From the NCBI GenBank assembly GCA_019348445.1, contig JAHWJK010000053.1, positions 1 to 5,159 of the forward strand: a stretch of 5,159 bases of DNA, written 5' to 3'. The notes below the pieces were generated by a model that saw nothing but the letters and a program-made list of their open reading frames with translations, did not search any database and was not told where the DNA came from. Position 1 is the first letter of the stretch. The number at the start of each line of letters is the position of its first letter. Both the position numbers and the translations under genes were made by a program. Shown piece by piece: positions 1-5,159 of the stretch. Source of the DNA: Actinomycetota bacterium (GTDB lineage Bacteria > Actinomycetota > CADDZG01 > WHSQ01).

Positions 1-800
1 TCGTGTTCGGTGGCGAGTTTCCGGCCGAGGAGATCATCCCGAGATTGTTCGTCACTCACGTGATGATCGTTCCGGCGGCGATCATCGCGTTGATGACGGT
101 CCACCTTGCCATCGTGTGGCGTCAGAAGCACACGGACTTCCCCGGCCCCCGTAGGCGCGAGACGAACGTGGTGGGATCCAGGTTGTGGCCGACGTACGCG
201 GTTAAGTCGCTCGCGTTGTTCTTCGCCGTCTTCGCGGTCCTCGCGGCGCTCGGGGGCCTGGTCCAGATCAACCCGGTGTGGCTGTACGGCCCGTTCGAGC
301 CACAGCAGGTGACTTCTCCGGCGCAGCCCGACTGGTGGATGGGATGGGTCGAGGGCGCGCTTCGGCTCTTCCCCGACTGGGAGACCCGCGCGTTCGGCTT
401 CGAGATCCCGAACCCGTTCTTCCCCGCGGTGCTGTTGCCGGGCATCACGTTCGCGCTGCTCTACGCGTGGCCGTTCCTCGAAGCGCGTTACACGAAGGAC
501 TACGACCCACATCACCTGCTCGACCGCGCTCGGGACCACCCCGTTCGGACCGCGCTCGGGGTCGCGACGCTCGCGTTCTACCTAGTGCTGTTCTTCGCCG
601 CGAGCAACGACCTGGTCGCGAAATGGTTCGCGATCGCGGTCGAGGACGTCACGCTGATCTACCGCATCCTGCTGTTCGTGCTGCCGGTGGTTCTCGGGTG
701 GGGCACCTATAGGTTGATGAAGGCTCTCGCTTTCAGCGGGGTAGAGAGCATCCGCGAGATGCCTCTGGCCGCGTTGAAGCTGAAGGGCCCCACGACGTGA
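1..800 (+). CDS. qcrB: Menaquinol-cytochrome c reductase cytochrome b subunit, C-terminal part (5' truncated)
   Basis: This is the membrane cytochrome b of the bc1 complex, which oxidises menaquinol and passes electrons to cytochrome c. The reading frame is open at the left edge, so the first complete codon is at position 3 and the GTG there is internal. The 265 visible residues (numbered from that codon) begin just before helix D. H19 and H34 on this helix, 15 residues apart, are the expected ligands of the two b hemes. The Qo-site PEWY motif of classical cytochrome b appears as PDWW (residues 109-112). Further hydrophobic helices lie around residues 67-86, 139-158, 183-201 and 215-236. The motifs QKHTDFPGP, QINPVW and LLPGITFALLYAWPFLE, and the long C-terminal region after them, are typical of actinobacterial QcrB. 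In that phylum the gene usually follows qcrC and qcrA, which would lie upstream of this window. The stop overlaps the next start by four bases (GTGA). The family call is secure. Confidence 0.96.
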   Translation, partial: VFGGEFPAEEIIPRLFVTHVMIVPAAIIALMTVHLAIVWRQKHTDFPGPRRRETNVVGSRLWPTYAVKSLALFFAVFAVLAALGGLVQINPVWLYGPFEPQQVTSPAQPDWWMGWVEGALRLFPDWETRAFGFEIPNPFFPAVLLPGITFALLYAWPFLEARYTKDYDPHHLLDRARDHPVRTALGVATLAFYLVLFFAASNDLVAKWFAIAVEDVTLIYRILLFVLPVVLGWGTYRLMKALAFSGVESIREMPLAALKLKGPTT

Positions 801-1537
801 AGTGGTCGAACCTCGATCGGTTCGCGCGCCTCGAGGACACGATCCAGAACTTCGCGCTGGTGCAGCACGTAGTTCCGGCCGAGCGTGTCCGGCCGCATCT
901 CCCCGAGCGCTTCGAGCTGCAGACGTTCATCGAGGACGGCATCGAGAAGACGTGGATCTCGACGAGCTGCTTCTGCAACCATCAGACGCGGTGGGGCGGG
1001 CTTCGTCGGCCCGCGCACGACTTCGATCAAACGACGTTCAGGACCTACGCCGTCTACCGTGGCCTCGTCGGCGCGTACTTCTTCGGAACCTGGGTCAGCA
1101 CGCCTCTGTCGTGGCTAGGACAGTTCTCCGTGGCGGGACGTACCCGGCTCGCCGACTTCGACGTCGAGATCAACGGTGGCGGTAACGGCTATCCCCGCTA
1201 CCGCTTCACGGCGAAGTCGGGTCGAACCGAGGTCGGATTCGACATCGAGGCCGTCGACGAGGTCGAGGCGATACACCCGTTCAAGACCGGCGACGAACAC
1301 GGCGGGTTCATCACCCACCGGCTGTGGGGCTTCACCCGCGGCCCGGCAGGGTTCCACGTCGTCGGGCGGATCCATCACCGACGCATGCGGCCGTGGGCCG
1401 GACGGCTCAACCACGGCCGGTTCGATTACTGGACCGAGCGGGAGATCCTGTTCCCCGAGGAGTACGACGACGTGTACTCGGTGCTCGTCGAGCCTTCGGT
1501 GCATTTCCTCCTGTATCCACCGCGTCCCGCGTTGTAG
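797..1537 (+). CDS. DUF2071 (YqjF-like) family protein, coupled to qcrB
   Basis: This is an uncharacterised 246-residue protein, probably cytoplasmic because I see no signal peptide or membrane helix. It matches the DUF2071/YqjF pattern, which as known is related in fold to acetoacetate decarboxylase. An N-terminal strand carries VVPAERVRPHLPERFELQTF (residues 25-44). It is followed by an aromatic segment KTWIS (51-55), the block FRTYAVYRGLVGAYFF (81-96), which corresponds to the family's conserved RTYV..G..GVYFF, and a C-terminal strand ending in FLLYPPRPAL. The usual family length is about 220-250 residues, so it appears complete. The start is GTG at 797, inside the qcrB stop (GTGA), with a modest Shine-Dalgarno GAAGGG at 782-787. 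This suggests translational coupling to qcrB. No catalytic role can be assigned. A lysine equivalent to the acetoacetate decarboxylase Schiff-base residue was not recognised. The family assignment rests on remembered motif resemblance and needs a profile search. Confidence 0.8.
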   Translation: MKWSNLDRFARLEDTIQNFALVQHVVPAERVRPHLPERFELQTFIEDGIEKTWISTSCFCNHQTRWGGLRRPAHDFDQTTFRTYAVYRGLVGAYFFGTWVSTPLSWLGQFSVAGRTRLADFDVEINGGGNGYPRYRFTAKSGRTEVGFDIEAVDEVEAIHPFKTGDEHGGFITHRLWGFTRGPAGFHVVGRIHHRRMRPWAGRLNHGRFDYWTEREILFPEEYDDVYSVLVEPSVHFLLYPPRPAL

Positions 1538-1538
1538 A

Positions 1539-2171
1539 TCAGCGCGGATCGACCGGCACCTTCGGGCGCACCTCCATCCCGAACAACCTGAAGGCCGTGT
1601 CGACGGCGGGTCCGATCCCTATCGCGAACAGTGCGGTTCCGACGCCAGCCGTGCCGCCCAACGCGATGCCGCCGAGGAGCGCGGTCCCTTCGACGATCGC
1701 GCGAGCCACTCCGATCCTTAAGCCCGCTCGGCGCGACAGGAGAACCATGAGGCTGTCGCGGGGGCCGGTTCCCAGTCCGGCACCGATGTAGAGGGCCGAG
1801 CCGAGCCCGATCGTCACGATGCCGCCGAGATCGAGCGCGACGCGCCAGACGAGCGGTCCGTCCATCAGACCGGCTCCCACGCCCGAGGCCAGCATGAGAT
1901 CGGCGAAGACGCCGATCAGGACCATGTTGGCGATGGTCCCGATCCCCGGCCGCACGCGACCGATCGCCGACGCGACGACCAGCACGACGCCGATCGCTAT
2001 CACCGCCGTGCCGAACGTCAACGGTGTCTTCAGCCGGATGCCGTCCGCGAGGACGTCCCACGGCGACAGGCCGATGTTCGAACGCAGCGTCATGACCGTG
2101 CCCAACGCGAAGGTCCACAAGCCGGCTACGAGGCGCGCGATGTTGAGAGACGTTACGCGACGGTCCTTCAG
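1539..2171 (-). CDS. YczE/YitT-like integral membrane protein, probable CTG start
   Basis: This is a multi-pass membrane protein of the YczE/YyaS/YitT-like family, whose function is not established. With a CTG start it has 210 residues and about five hydrophobic segments (roughly 11-29, 51-71, 78-98, 109-131 and 153-188). The family signatures are SNIGLSPWDVL (31-41) and GLGTGPRDSLM (132-142). The tail (198-210) is polar and proline-rich. The first standard start in frame is TTG at 2118-2120, but it has no Shine-Dalgarno and would remove the first half of helix 1 (NIARLVAG). The frame stays open upstream to a CTG at 2169-2171. This CTG overlaps the TGA of the LOG gene as CTGA and has GGAG at 2177-2180, spaced by five bases. 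I therefore prefer 2171 and treat 2120 as the conservative alternative. The gene follows the LOG gene as an operon partner and ends one base from the convergent DUF2071 stop. The family call is fairly sure, the start less so. Confidence 0.85.
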   Translation of the reverse strand: MKDRRVTSLNIARLVAGLWTFALGTVMTLRSNIGLSPWDVLADGIRLKTPLTFGTAVIAIGVVLVVASAIGRVRPGIGTIANMVLIGVFADLMLASGVGAGLMDGPLVWRVALDLGGIVTIGLGSALYIGAGLGTGPRDSLMVLLSRRAGLRIGVARAIVEGTALLGGIALGGTAGVGTALFAIGIGPAVDTAFRLFGMEVRPKVPVDPR

Positions 2172-3217
2172 TCGAACTCCGCCTGCAGCTCGTTGAGGCG
2201 GTCGATCAGGAGGCGCAAACGGCCGGTATGGACGCGATCGAACCGGAGCGCGATCCGCGGCAGGTCGGGAACGTCGTCGTCTGCGATCTCACCTTGCGAC
2301 GGCTGCGTCCGTTGGATCGGCGCGTGGAGCACATCTGCGAACTCCTCCGACAAGACCTCGATGACCTTGTCGTGGGGGTCCCGGTTGAGCCGGAACACGA
2401 GCTTCTTCCCGACGAGGCGTTGCGAGTGATACGTGCTGTAGAAGAAGTCGATGTGCGCCACGGCCTGCGAATGATCGTCCATGCGCCGGTAGAGGCTGAG
2501 GTCGTCGGGGCTGACGTAGCCCCGCTCGAGCAGGACGCCTCTGACGAAGGTTTCGAGTCCGTCCCAGTAGGTGCCGCCCGGCTTGTCGAGCAGAACGATC
2601 GGATGCATGGGCGCCTTACCCGTCTGGATCAGGGTGAGGAGCTCGAATGCTTCGTCGAGAGTGCCGAACCCGCCCGGGAGCAGCACGAAGGCATCTGCCT
2701 CTTTTATGAACGTGAGTTTGCGCGTGAAGAAGTACTTGAAGTTGATGAGCTTCGCGTCGTCGGCGATGTGGACGTTCGGCTTCGCCTCGAACGGGAGAAG
2801 GATGTTCGCGCCGAAGGACTTCTCTCGGCCCGCACCTTCATGTCCCGCTTCCATGATCCCCGGCCCGGCCCCCGTGATCACCATCCAACCGCGCTCGGCT
2901 ATCTCGCGAGAGAAGTCGCGGGCTACCGTCCATTCGGGATCGTGCGGCATCGTCCGTGCGGAGCCGAAGATCGTGACTTTGCGGATGTCCTTGTACGCGT
3001 GGAACACGCGGAACGCGTGCCGCAGTTCTTTCAGGGTCGCGTTCACGATCTTGCGATCGAGGGTGTTGACCTGTTCGCGGGCGATCTTGAGGGCCGTGAC
3101 GACGATCTCTTCGGAGATCTTCGCGTCGCGCTGGGGGAGTTCGCCGACGAACTCGGCGATGAGTCGGTCGAGCTCGGGATTCCCGGTCGAATATGCGGGC
3201 GGGCGTCGCGGTGGCAT
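2168..3217 (-). CDS. LOG family (TIGR00730-type) Rossmann-fold protein
   Basis: This is a 349-residue cytoplasmic protein of the 'lysine decarboxylase-like' LOG family. Characterised members are nucleoside 5'-monophosphate phosphoribohydrolases, including cytokinin-activating LOG and bacterial PpnN-like enzymes. No member is a proven lysine decarboxylase. A helical N-terminus (residues 14-78) precedes the Rossmann core, which shows VTIFGSAR (81-88), VITGAGPGIMEA (113-124), the segment FTRKLTFIKEADAFVLLPGG (164-183) and the diagnostic nucleotide-site motif PGGFGTLDE (181-189). A C-terminal extension of about 100 residues (from about 250) includes FFYSTYHSQRLVG, as in the longer actinobacterial members. 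The short plant-like LOGs have only about 190 residues. The start is ATG at 3215-3217. An in-frame TAG lies immediately upstream (3224-3226), with AGGA at 3222-3225 as a ribosome site, so the start is well fixed. The gene overlaps the next minus-strand gene at CTGA. The family is certain, but the substrate is not, and cytokinin production should not be assumed. Confidence 0.93.
   Translation of the reverse strand: MPPRRPPAYSTGNPELDRLIAEFVGELPQRDAKISEEIVVTALKIAREQVNTLDRKIVNATLKELRHAFRVFHAYKDIRKVTIFGSARTMPHDPEWTVARDFSREIAERGWMVITGAGPGIMEAGHEGAGREKSFGANILLPFEAKPNVHIADDAKLINFKYFFTRKLTFIKEADAFVLLPGGFGTLDEAFELLTLIQTGKAPMHPIVLLDKPGGTYWDGLETFVRGVLLERGYVSPDDLSLYRRMDDHSQAVAHIDFFYSTYHSQRLVGKKLVFRLNRDPHDKVIEVLSEEFADVLHAPIQRTQPSQGEIADDDVPDLPRIALRFDRVHTGRLRLLIDRLNELQAEFD
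2177..2180 (-). promoter_or_regulatory. Ribosome binding site supporting a CTG start
   Basis: GGAG on the minus strand lies within the last codons of the LOG gene, five bases before CTG (2169-2171). No comparable purine-rich site precedes the in-frame TTG at 2118-2120. This site is the main reason for preferring the upstream non-standard start of the YczE-like gene. Confidence 0.5.
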
Positions 3218-3295
3218 CGCGTCCTAGTTTCGCCCATCTGGTTACGCCGGCTTTCCTCTGGGCAACACAACGCAAGAACTCCAAAGGAGGTAGGC
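3218..3295. promoter_or_regulatory. Divergent intergenic region between LOG and hemerythrin genes
   Basis: This 78-bp spacer separates two divergently transcribed genes, so it must hold a promoter for each unless transcription enters from further away. I could not find a convincing -35/-10 pair on either strand, nor a clear palindrome. It contains the weak ribosome site of the minus-strand gene (AGGA, 3222-3225) and the strong one of the plus-strand gene (3283-3291). Its promoter role is inferred from gene orientation only. Confidence 0.45.
3283..3291 (+). promoter_or_regulatory. Near-perfect Shine-Dalgarno of the hemerythrin gene
   Basis: AAAGGAGGT matches the anti-Shine-Dalgarno end of 16S rRNA almost completely and lies four to five bases before GTG at 3296. 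It fixes the start of the hemerythrin gene inside a much longer open frame and suggests strong translation. Confidence 0.85.
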
Positions 3296-3739
3296 GTGGA
3301 CGCATTCAAATTGTTGGAAGAGGACCACCACAAGGTCAAGAAGATGCTCGGCGAGCTCGAAGACACGAGCGAGCAAGCGATCAAGACCCGCGAAGAGCTC
3401 TTCGCGAAGATCAAGCAAGAGATGTTGGTTCACGAGACGCTCGAAGAGGAGCTTCTGTATCCCACCCTGAAGGAACACGGCAAGACCAAAGAGGTTTCGC
3501 TCGAGGGTTACGAAGAGCATCACGTCGTCAACGAGATCATGGCCGAGCTCGAGGAAACCGCGGTCGACGACGAGCGCTGGGCGGCGAAGTTCGCGGTGAT
3601 GAAAGAGAACGTCGAGCACCACATCGAGGAAGAGGAAGGCGAGATGTTCAAGAAAGGGCGTCAGGTCCTCGACCAAGACCAGATCGACGCGCTCGGCGAT
3701 CGCATGGAACAGCGGAAAAAGGAGCTACAGGCTTCGTAG
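3296..3739 (+). CDS. Hemerythrin HHE cation-binding domain protein
   Basis: This is a 147-residue soluble, highly charged, all-helical protein. Hemerythrin-like domains bind a non-heme di-iron centre and take part in O2 binding, oxygen or nitric-oxide sensing, or iron and redox homeostasis. Candidate iron ligands occur in the expected order: H11/H12 (DHHKV), H46 and E50 (HETLEEELLYP), H75/H76 (EEHHVV), and H108/H109 with E113 (HHIEEEEGEMF). The single domain fills residues 1-122, and the remainder is a charged helix. There is no signal peptide, membrane segment or fused signalling domain, so it is a stand-alone cytoplasmic type. The GTG start is set by an excellent Shine-Dalgarno. The same frame is open for about 1 kb upstream, antisense to the LOG gene, but that part has no protein character. 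A TlpA-like thioredoxin gene follows after 26 bases and is probably co-transcribed. The exact role (O2 store, sensor or stress protein) cannot be told from sequence. Confidence 0.93.
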   Translation: MDAFKLLEEDHHKVKKMLGELEDTSEQAIKTREELFAKIKQEMLVHETLEEELLYPTLKEHGKTKEVSLEGYEEHHVVNEIMAELEETAVDDERWAAKFAVMKENVEHHIEEEEGEMFKKGRQVLDQDQIDALGDRMEQRKKELQAS

Positions 3740-3765
3740 GCCGTGCGTCACGCGAGACTGACGGC

Positions 3766-4338
3766 GTGGCATCCACACGAGCTATCCGTCGCGCCGTACT
3801 CGTCTTCGTTCCGGTGGTCGCGTTCATCGGCCTGCTCGCGTACGGCCTGACCACGTCGGCGCCGAACAGGATCGGCCCGGGATCGCAGCTTCCCGACTTC
3901 GAATTGACGAGGCTCGATCGCGACGGCGTGTTGACGGCCGACGAGTTGAAAGGTCACCCCGTCGTCATCAACTTCTGGGCGTCGTGGTGCATCCCGTGCC
4001 GCGAGGAGGCCGACGTCCTTCAGGAGACGTACGAGGAGTACCGGGATGAAGGCGTCGTGTTCGTCGGCGTGAACATCAAGGACTCCATCGTCGGGGCCAA
4101 GGAGTTCATCGACGAGTTCGGCGTGACTTACCCGACCGTCAGGGACCCCGACGAGGATCTCGCACGCGAGCTCGGCGTCGTCGGGATCCCCGAAACCTTC
4201 TTCATCGACGCGGACGGGGTTTTCGTCGGAAGCGCTGCGGGGCGGCCGCTGGACAAGGAGCAGGGCGTCCAGCGCCTCGGCCCGGTCTCGAAGGAGGTCC
4301 TGACCACGAACATCGACATCCTGCTCCGCCGCACCTGA
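3766..4338 (+). CDS. Membrane-anchored TlpA/ResA-like thioredoxin
   Basis: This is a 190-residue thiol-disulfide oxidoreductase expected to face the outside of the membrane. A short basic N-terminus (RAIRRA) and one hydrophobic helix (about 9-28) form an uncleaved anchor. No lipobox cysteine is present. The thioredoxin-like domain covers about 40-187: LPDFELTRLD (42-51), HPVVINFWASW (64-74), active-site CIPC (75-78; bases 3988-3999) and the cis-proline motif GIPETFF (140-146, P142). The only two cysteines are those of the active site. This layout fits the AhpC/TSA-Redoxin-like ResA, TlpA and CcmG/DsbE group. Characterised ResA/CcmG members reduce apocytochrome c before heme attachment, which would suit a genome with a bc1 complex, but other substrates are possible. 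The start is GTG at 3766, with only a weak GAG at 3754-3756. No better in-frame start lies downstream before the helix. It follows the hemerythrin gene by 26 bases. Confidence 0.9.
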   Translation: MASTRAIRRAVLVFVPVVAFIGLLAYGLTTSAPNRIGPGSQLPDFELTRLDRDGVLTADELKGHPVVINFWASWCIPCREEADVLQETYEEYRDEGVVFVGVNIKDSIVGAKEFIDEFGVTYPTVRDPDEDLARELGVVGIPETFFIDADGVFVGSAAGRPLDKEQGVQRLGPVSKEVLTTNIDILLRRT

Positions 4339-4341
4339 CCG

Positions 4342-4389
4342 TTCTTTCTAAACATCCCGGTGCTATAGGGGGCCGATGTTTAGAAAGAA
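4342..4389. repeat. Perfect 15-bp inverted repeat with 18-bp spacer
   Basis: The left arm TTCTTTCTAAACATC (4342-4356) is the exact reverse complement of the right arm GATGTTTAGAAAGAA (4375-4389). The arms are AT-rich in a GC-rich window and sit between the tlpA-like stop (4338) and the DUF763 start (4399). The right arm runs directly into the DUF763 Shine-Dalgarno. The arms are 33 bp apart centre to centre, about three helical turns. The element could be an operator for a dimeric regulator, an RNA hairpin that ends or protects the upstream transcript, or a leader structure for DUF763. There is no T-run after it, so a classical intrinsic terminator is less likely. Confidence 0.85.
4361..4369 (+). 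promoter_or_regulatory. Possible extended -10 element for the DUF763 gene
   Basis: TGCTATAGG lies in the spacer of the inverted repeat and resembles an extended -10 (TGN-TATAAT, four of six hexamer bases matched). Transcription would start near 4376, giving a leader of about 23 bases. No good -35 is present at the expected distance (about 4341-4346). The site is suggestive only. If real, the two repeat arms would flank the -10 and overlap the -35 region and the start site, a natural place for repression. Confidence 0.25.
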
Positions 4390-4394
4390 GGAGG
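4388..4394 (+). promoter_or_regulatory. Shine-Dalgarno of the DUF763 gene
   Basis: AAGGAGG is followed by four bases and ATG at 4399-4401. Its first two bases are the last two of the inverted repeat, so a hairpin formed by the repeat would lie next to the ribosome site without covering its GGAGG core. Confidence 0.75.
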
Positions 4395-4398
4395 AGAG

Positions 4399-5159
4399 AT
4401 GAGGACGGGATACGCGGATTCTCCGTTGCACGGGGGCAAAGCTCCCGCGTGGCTGTTCGGCCGCATGAAGCTGCTCGCACGAGAGATGTCGCTGGCGATC
4501 GTCGCGGAGGAGGGCGCGACCGGGCTCCTTCGCCGCGTGTCCGATCCGTTCTGGTTCCAGGCATTCGGTTCCGTCCTCGGCTTCGACTGGCACTCGAGTG
4601 GGATCACCACCACGACCTGCGGCGCTCTCAAAGAAGGTCTCCGCGGTCTCGAGTCCGAGCTCGGTATCTACGTGTGCGGCGGCAAGGGGAAAACGTCGTC
4701 CCGCACGCCCGCCGAGATAGAGGTCGCATGCGAGAACACGGGCCAGGACGCTCCCGAACTCGTCCGCGCCAGCAAGCTCTCGGCGAAGGTGGACTCGGCG
4801 GCGCTGCAGGATGGTTTCGAGCTCTACCACCACACGTTCATCTTCACGACGAAAGGTGAGTGGAGCGTCGTGCAGCAGGGGATGCGCGACGCGACCGGGA
4901 TGGCTCGGCGCTACCACTGGCACACCACGACTACCTTCGACAGCGACCCGTGGGCCGCGGTCGCGGGTGCCAAGCAGGCGGAGGTTCTCAACCTCGTCGC
5001 GCGCGAAGCGGATGGGAACCGCAACGTTGCTACTGCTGTAGCGCGCGACAAGCCCGAGAAGATCGTGAACGAGATCGTCCGCATGCGTGCTCTCGAGATG
5101 CCGCGTCACCACCAGGTGCGACTCGCAGACCTACGTCCCGAGAGCCTCACGCGGGTCCT
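4399..5159 (+). CDS. DUF763 domain-containing protein (3' truncated)
   Basis: The frame is open from ATG 4399 to the right edge, giving 253 complete codons. The family usually has roughly 350-400 residues, so about a third is missing. The N-terminus matches DUF763 strongly: MRTGYADSPLHGGKAPAWLF (1-20), SDPFWFQAFGSVLGFDWHSS (48-67), GITTTTCGALKEGL (68-81), GGKGKTSSRTP (94-104), FELYHHTFIFT (140-150), VVQQGM (157-162) and ARRYHWH (169-175). DUF763 is known from many archaea and some bacteria and, to my knowledge, has no established function. There is no signal peptide or membrane helix. The dense invariant-looking polar residues (D63, H65, C74, K80, H144, H145, H173, H175) suggest an enzyme or metal/nucleic-acid-binding site, which is inference. 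The start is backed by AAGGAGG. A frame on the opposite strand is also long (about 4363-5112), but it has no family character. The gene may be in its own unit, because a palindrome separates it from the thioredoxin gene. Confidence 0.92.
   Translation, partial: MRTGYADSPLHGGKAPAWLFGRMKLLAREMSLAIVAEEGATGLLRRVSDPFWFQAFGSVLGFDWHSSGITTTTCGALKEGLRGLESELGIYVCGGKGKTSSRTPAEIEVACENTGQDAPELVRASKLSAKVDSAALQDGFELYHHTFIFTTKGEWSVVQQGMRDATGMARRYHWHTTTTFDSDPWAAVAGAKQAEVLNLVAREADGNRNVATAVARDKPEKIVNEIVRMRALEMPRHHQVRLADLRPESLTRV

Noticed and set aside
1426..2118. A 230-codon minus-strand frame overlapping the YczE-like gene and the end of the DUF2071 gene.
   Set aside because: Its product is an Arg/Asp/His/Gly-rich string typical of a shifted frame of a GC-rich gene, while the neighbouring frame encodes a clear membrane protein with family motifs.
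2228..3295. A plus-strand open frame of about 1 kb, antisense to the LOG gene, that joins in frame to the hemerythrin gene and could look like a 503-residue fusion protein.
   Set aside because: The opposite strand encodes a clear LOG protein with PGGFGTLDE and a fixed start. The antisense translation is rich in Arg, Glu, Asp and Val with no recognisable domain. The hemerythrin has its own near-perfect Shine-Dalgarno and GTG at 3296. Long antisense frames are common in GC-rich DNA.
3193..3765. An upstream extension of the TlpA-like frame across the hemerythrin gene, giving a 381-residue protein.
   Set aside because: The extension is a shifted reading of the hemerythrin gene, rich in Arg and Gly and without domains. 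The GTG at 3766 places the N-terminal membrane anchor exactly where the family expects it.
4342..4389. The inverted repeat as an intrinsic terminator of the thioredoxin gene.
   Set aside because: The stem is AT-rich with a large 18-base loop and is followed by a purine-rich ribosome site, not a T-run. Factor-dependent ending or an operator role is more plausible, though some attenuation is not excluded.
4363..5112. A 249-codon minus-strand open frame at the right end.
   Set aside because: It is antisense to the plus-strand frame starting at 4399, which carries unmistakable DUF763 motifs and a good ribosome site. The minus-strand product has no recognisable family character.
1..5159. CRISPR arrays, tRNA or rRNA genes, insertion sequences, attachment sites or phage genes.
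   Set aside because: Nothing with the needed repeats, cloverleaf sequence, transposase motifs or terminal repeats was seen. Coding genes account for nearly the whole window, and no gap without a gene exceeds 80 bases.

Overview
The window looks like chromosomal DNA from a high-GC actinobacterium, probably a deep-branching or uncultivated lineage. The evidence is the G/C-rich third positions, frequent GTG starts, and a cytochrome b of the QcrB type with the long C-terminal extension and the loop sequences typical of Actinobacteria. I see no rRNA, tRNA, CRISPR array, insertion sequence or phage gene, and genes fill nearly all of the window. The genus cannot be told from the sequence alone.

Layout. 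(1) Positions 1-800 (+) hold the C-terminal part of QcrB, the cytochrome b of the bc1 (menaquinol:cytochrome c) complex. It is cut by the left edge. Its stop overlaps the GTG start of a DUF2071-family protein (797-1537, +) in a GTGA junction, so the two are probably translated together. (2) A minus-strand pair converges on these genes with only one base between the stop codons. It consists of a LOG-family (lysine-decarboxylase-like, TIGR00730 type) Rossmann-fold protein (2168-3217, -) followed by a YczE/YitT-like integral membrane protein. The membrane protein's best start is a non-standard CTG at 2169-2171 that overlaps the LOG stop as CTGA (1539-2171, -). (3) A 78-bp divergent intergenic region (3218-3295) separates this pair from a hemerythrin HHE-domain protein (3296-3739, +), which has an almost perfect Shine-Dalgarno sequence. 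A membrane-anchored TlpA/ResA-type thioredoxin with a CxxC active site follows (3766-4338, +). (4) A 60-bp gap holds a perfect 15-bp inverted repeat, and after it a DUF763 protein starts at 4399 and runs off the right edge.

How the genes may work together. QcrB is respiratory, the hemerythrin is a probable di-iron O2/redox protein, and the TlpA-like protein is a probable extracytoplasmic thiol reductase of the kind used in cytochrome c maturation, so much of the window has a redox or respiratory theme. This is inferred from families and proximity; no shared regulation is visible. The LOG/YczE pair and DUF763 have no evident link to that theme. The least understood items are the DUF763 gene with the palindrome at its front, the CTG start of the membrane protein, and the DUF2071 gene coupled to qcrB.
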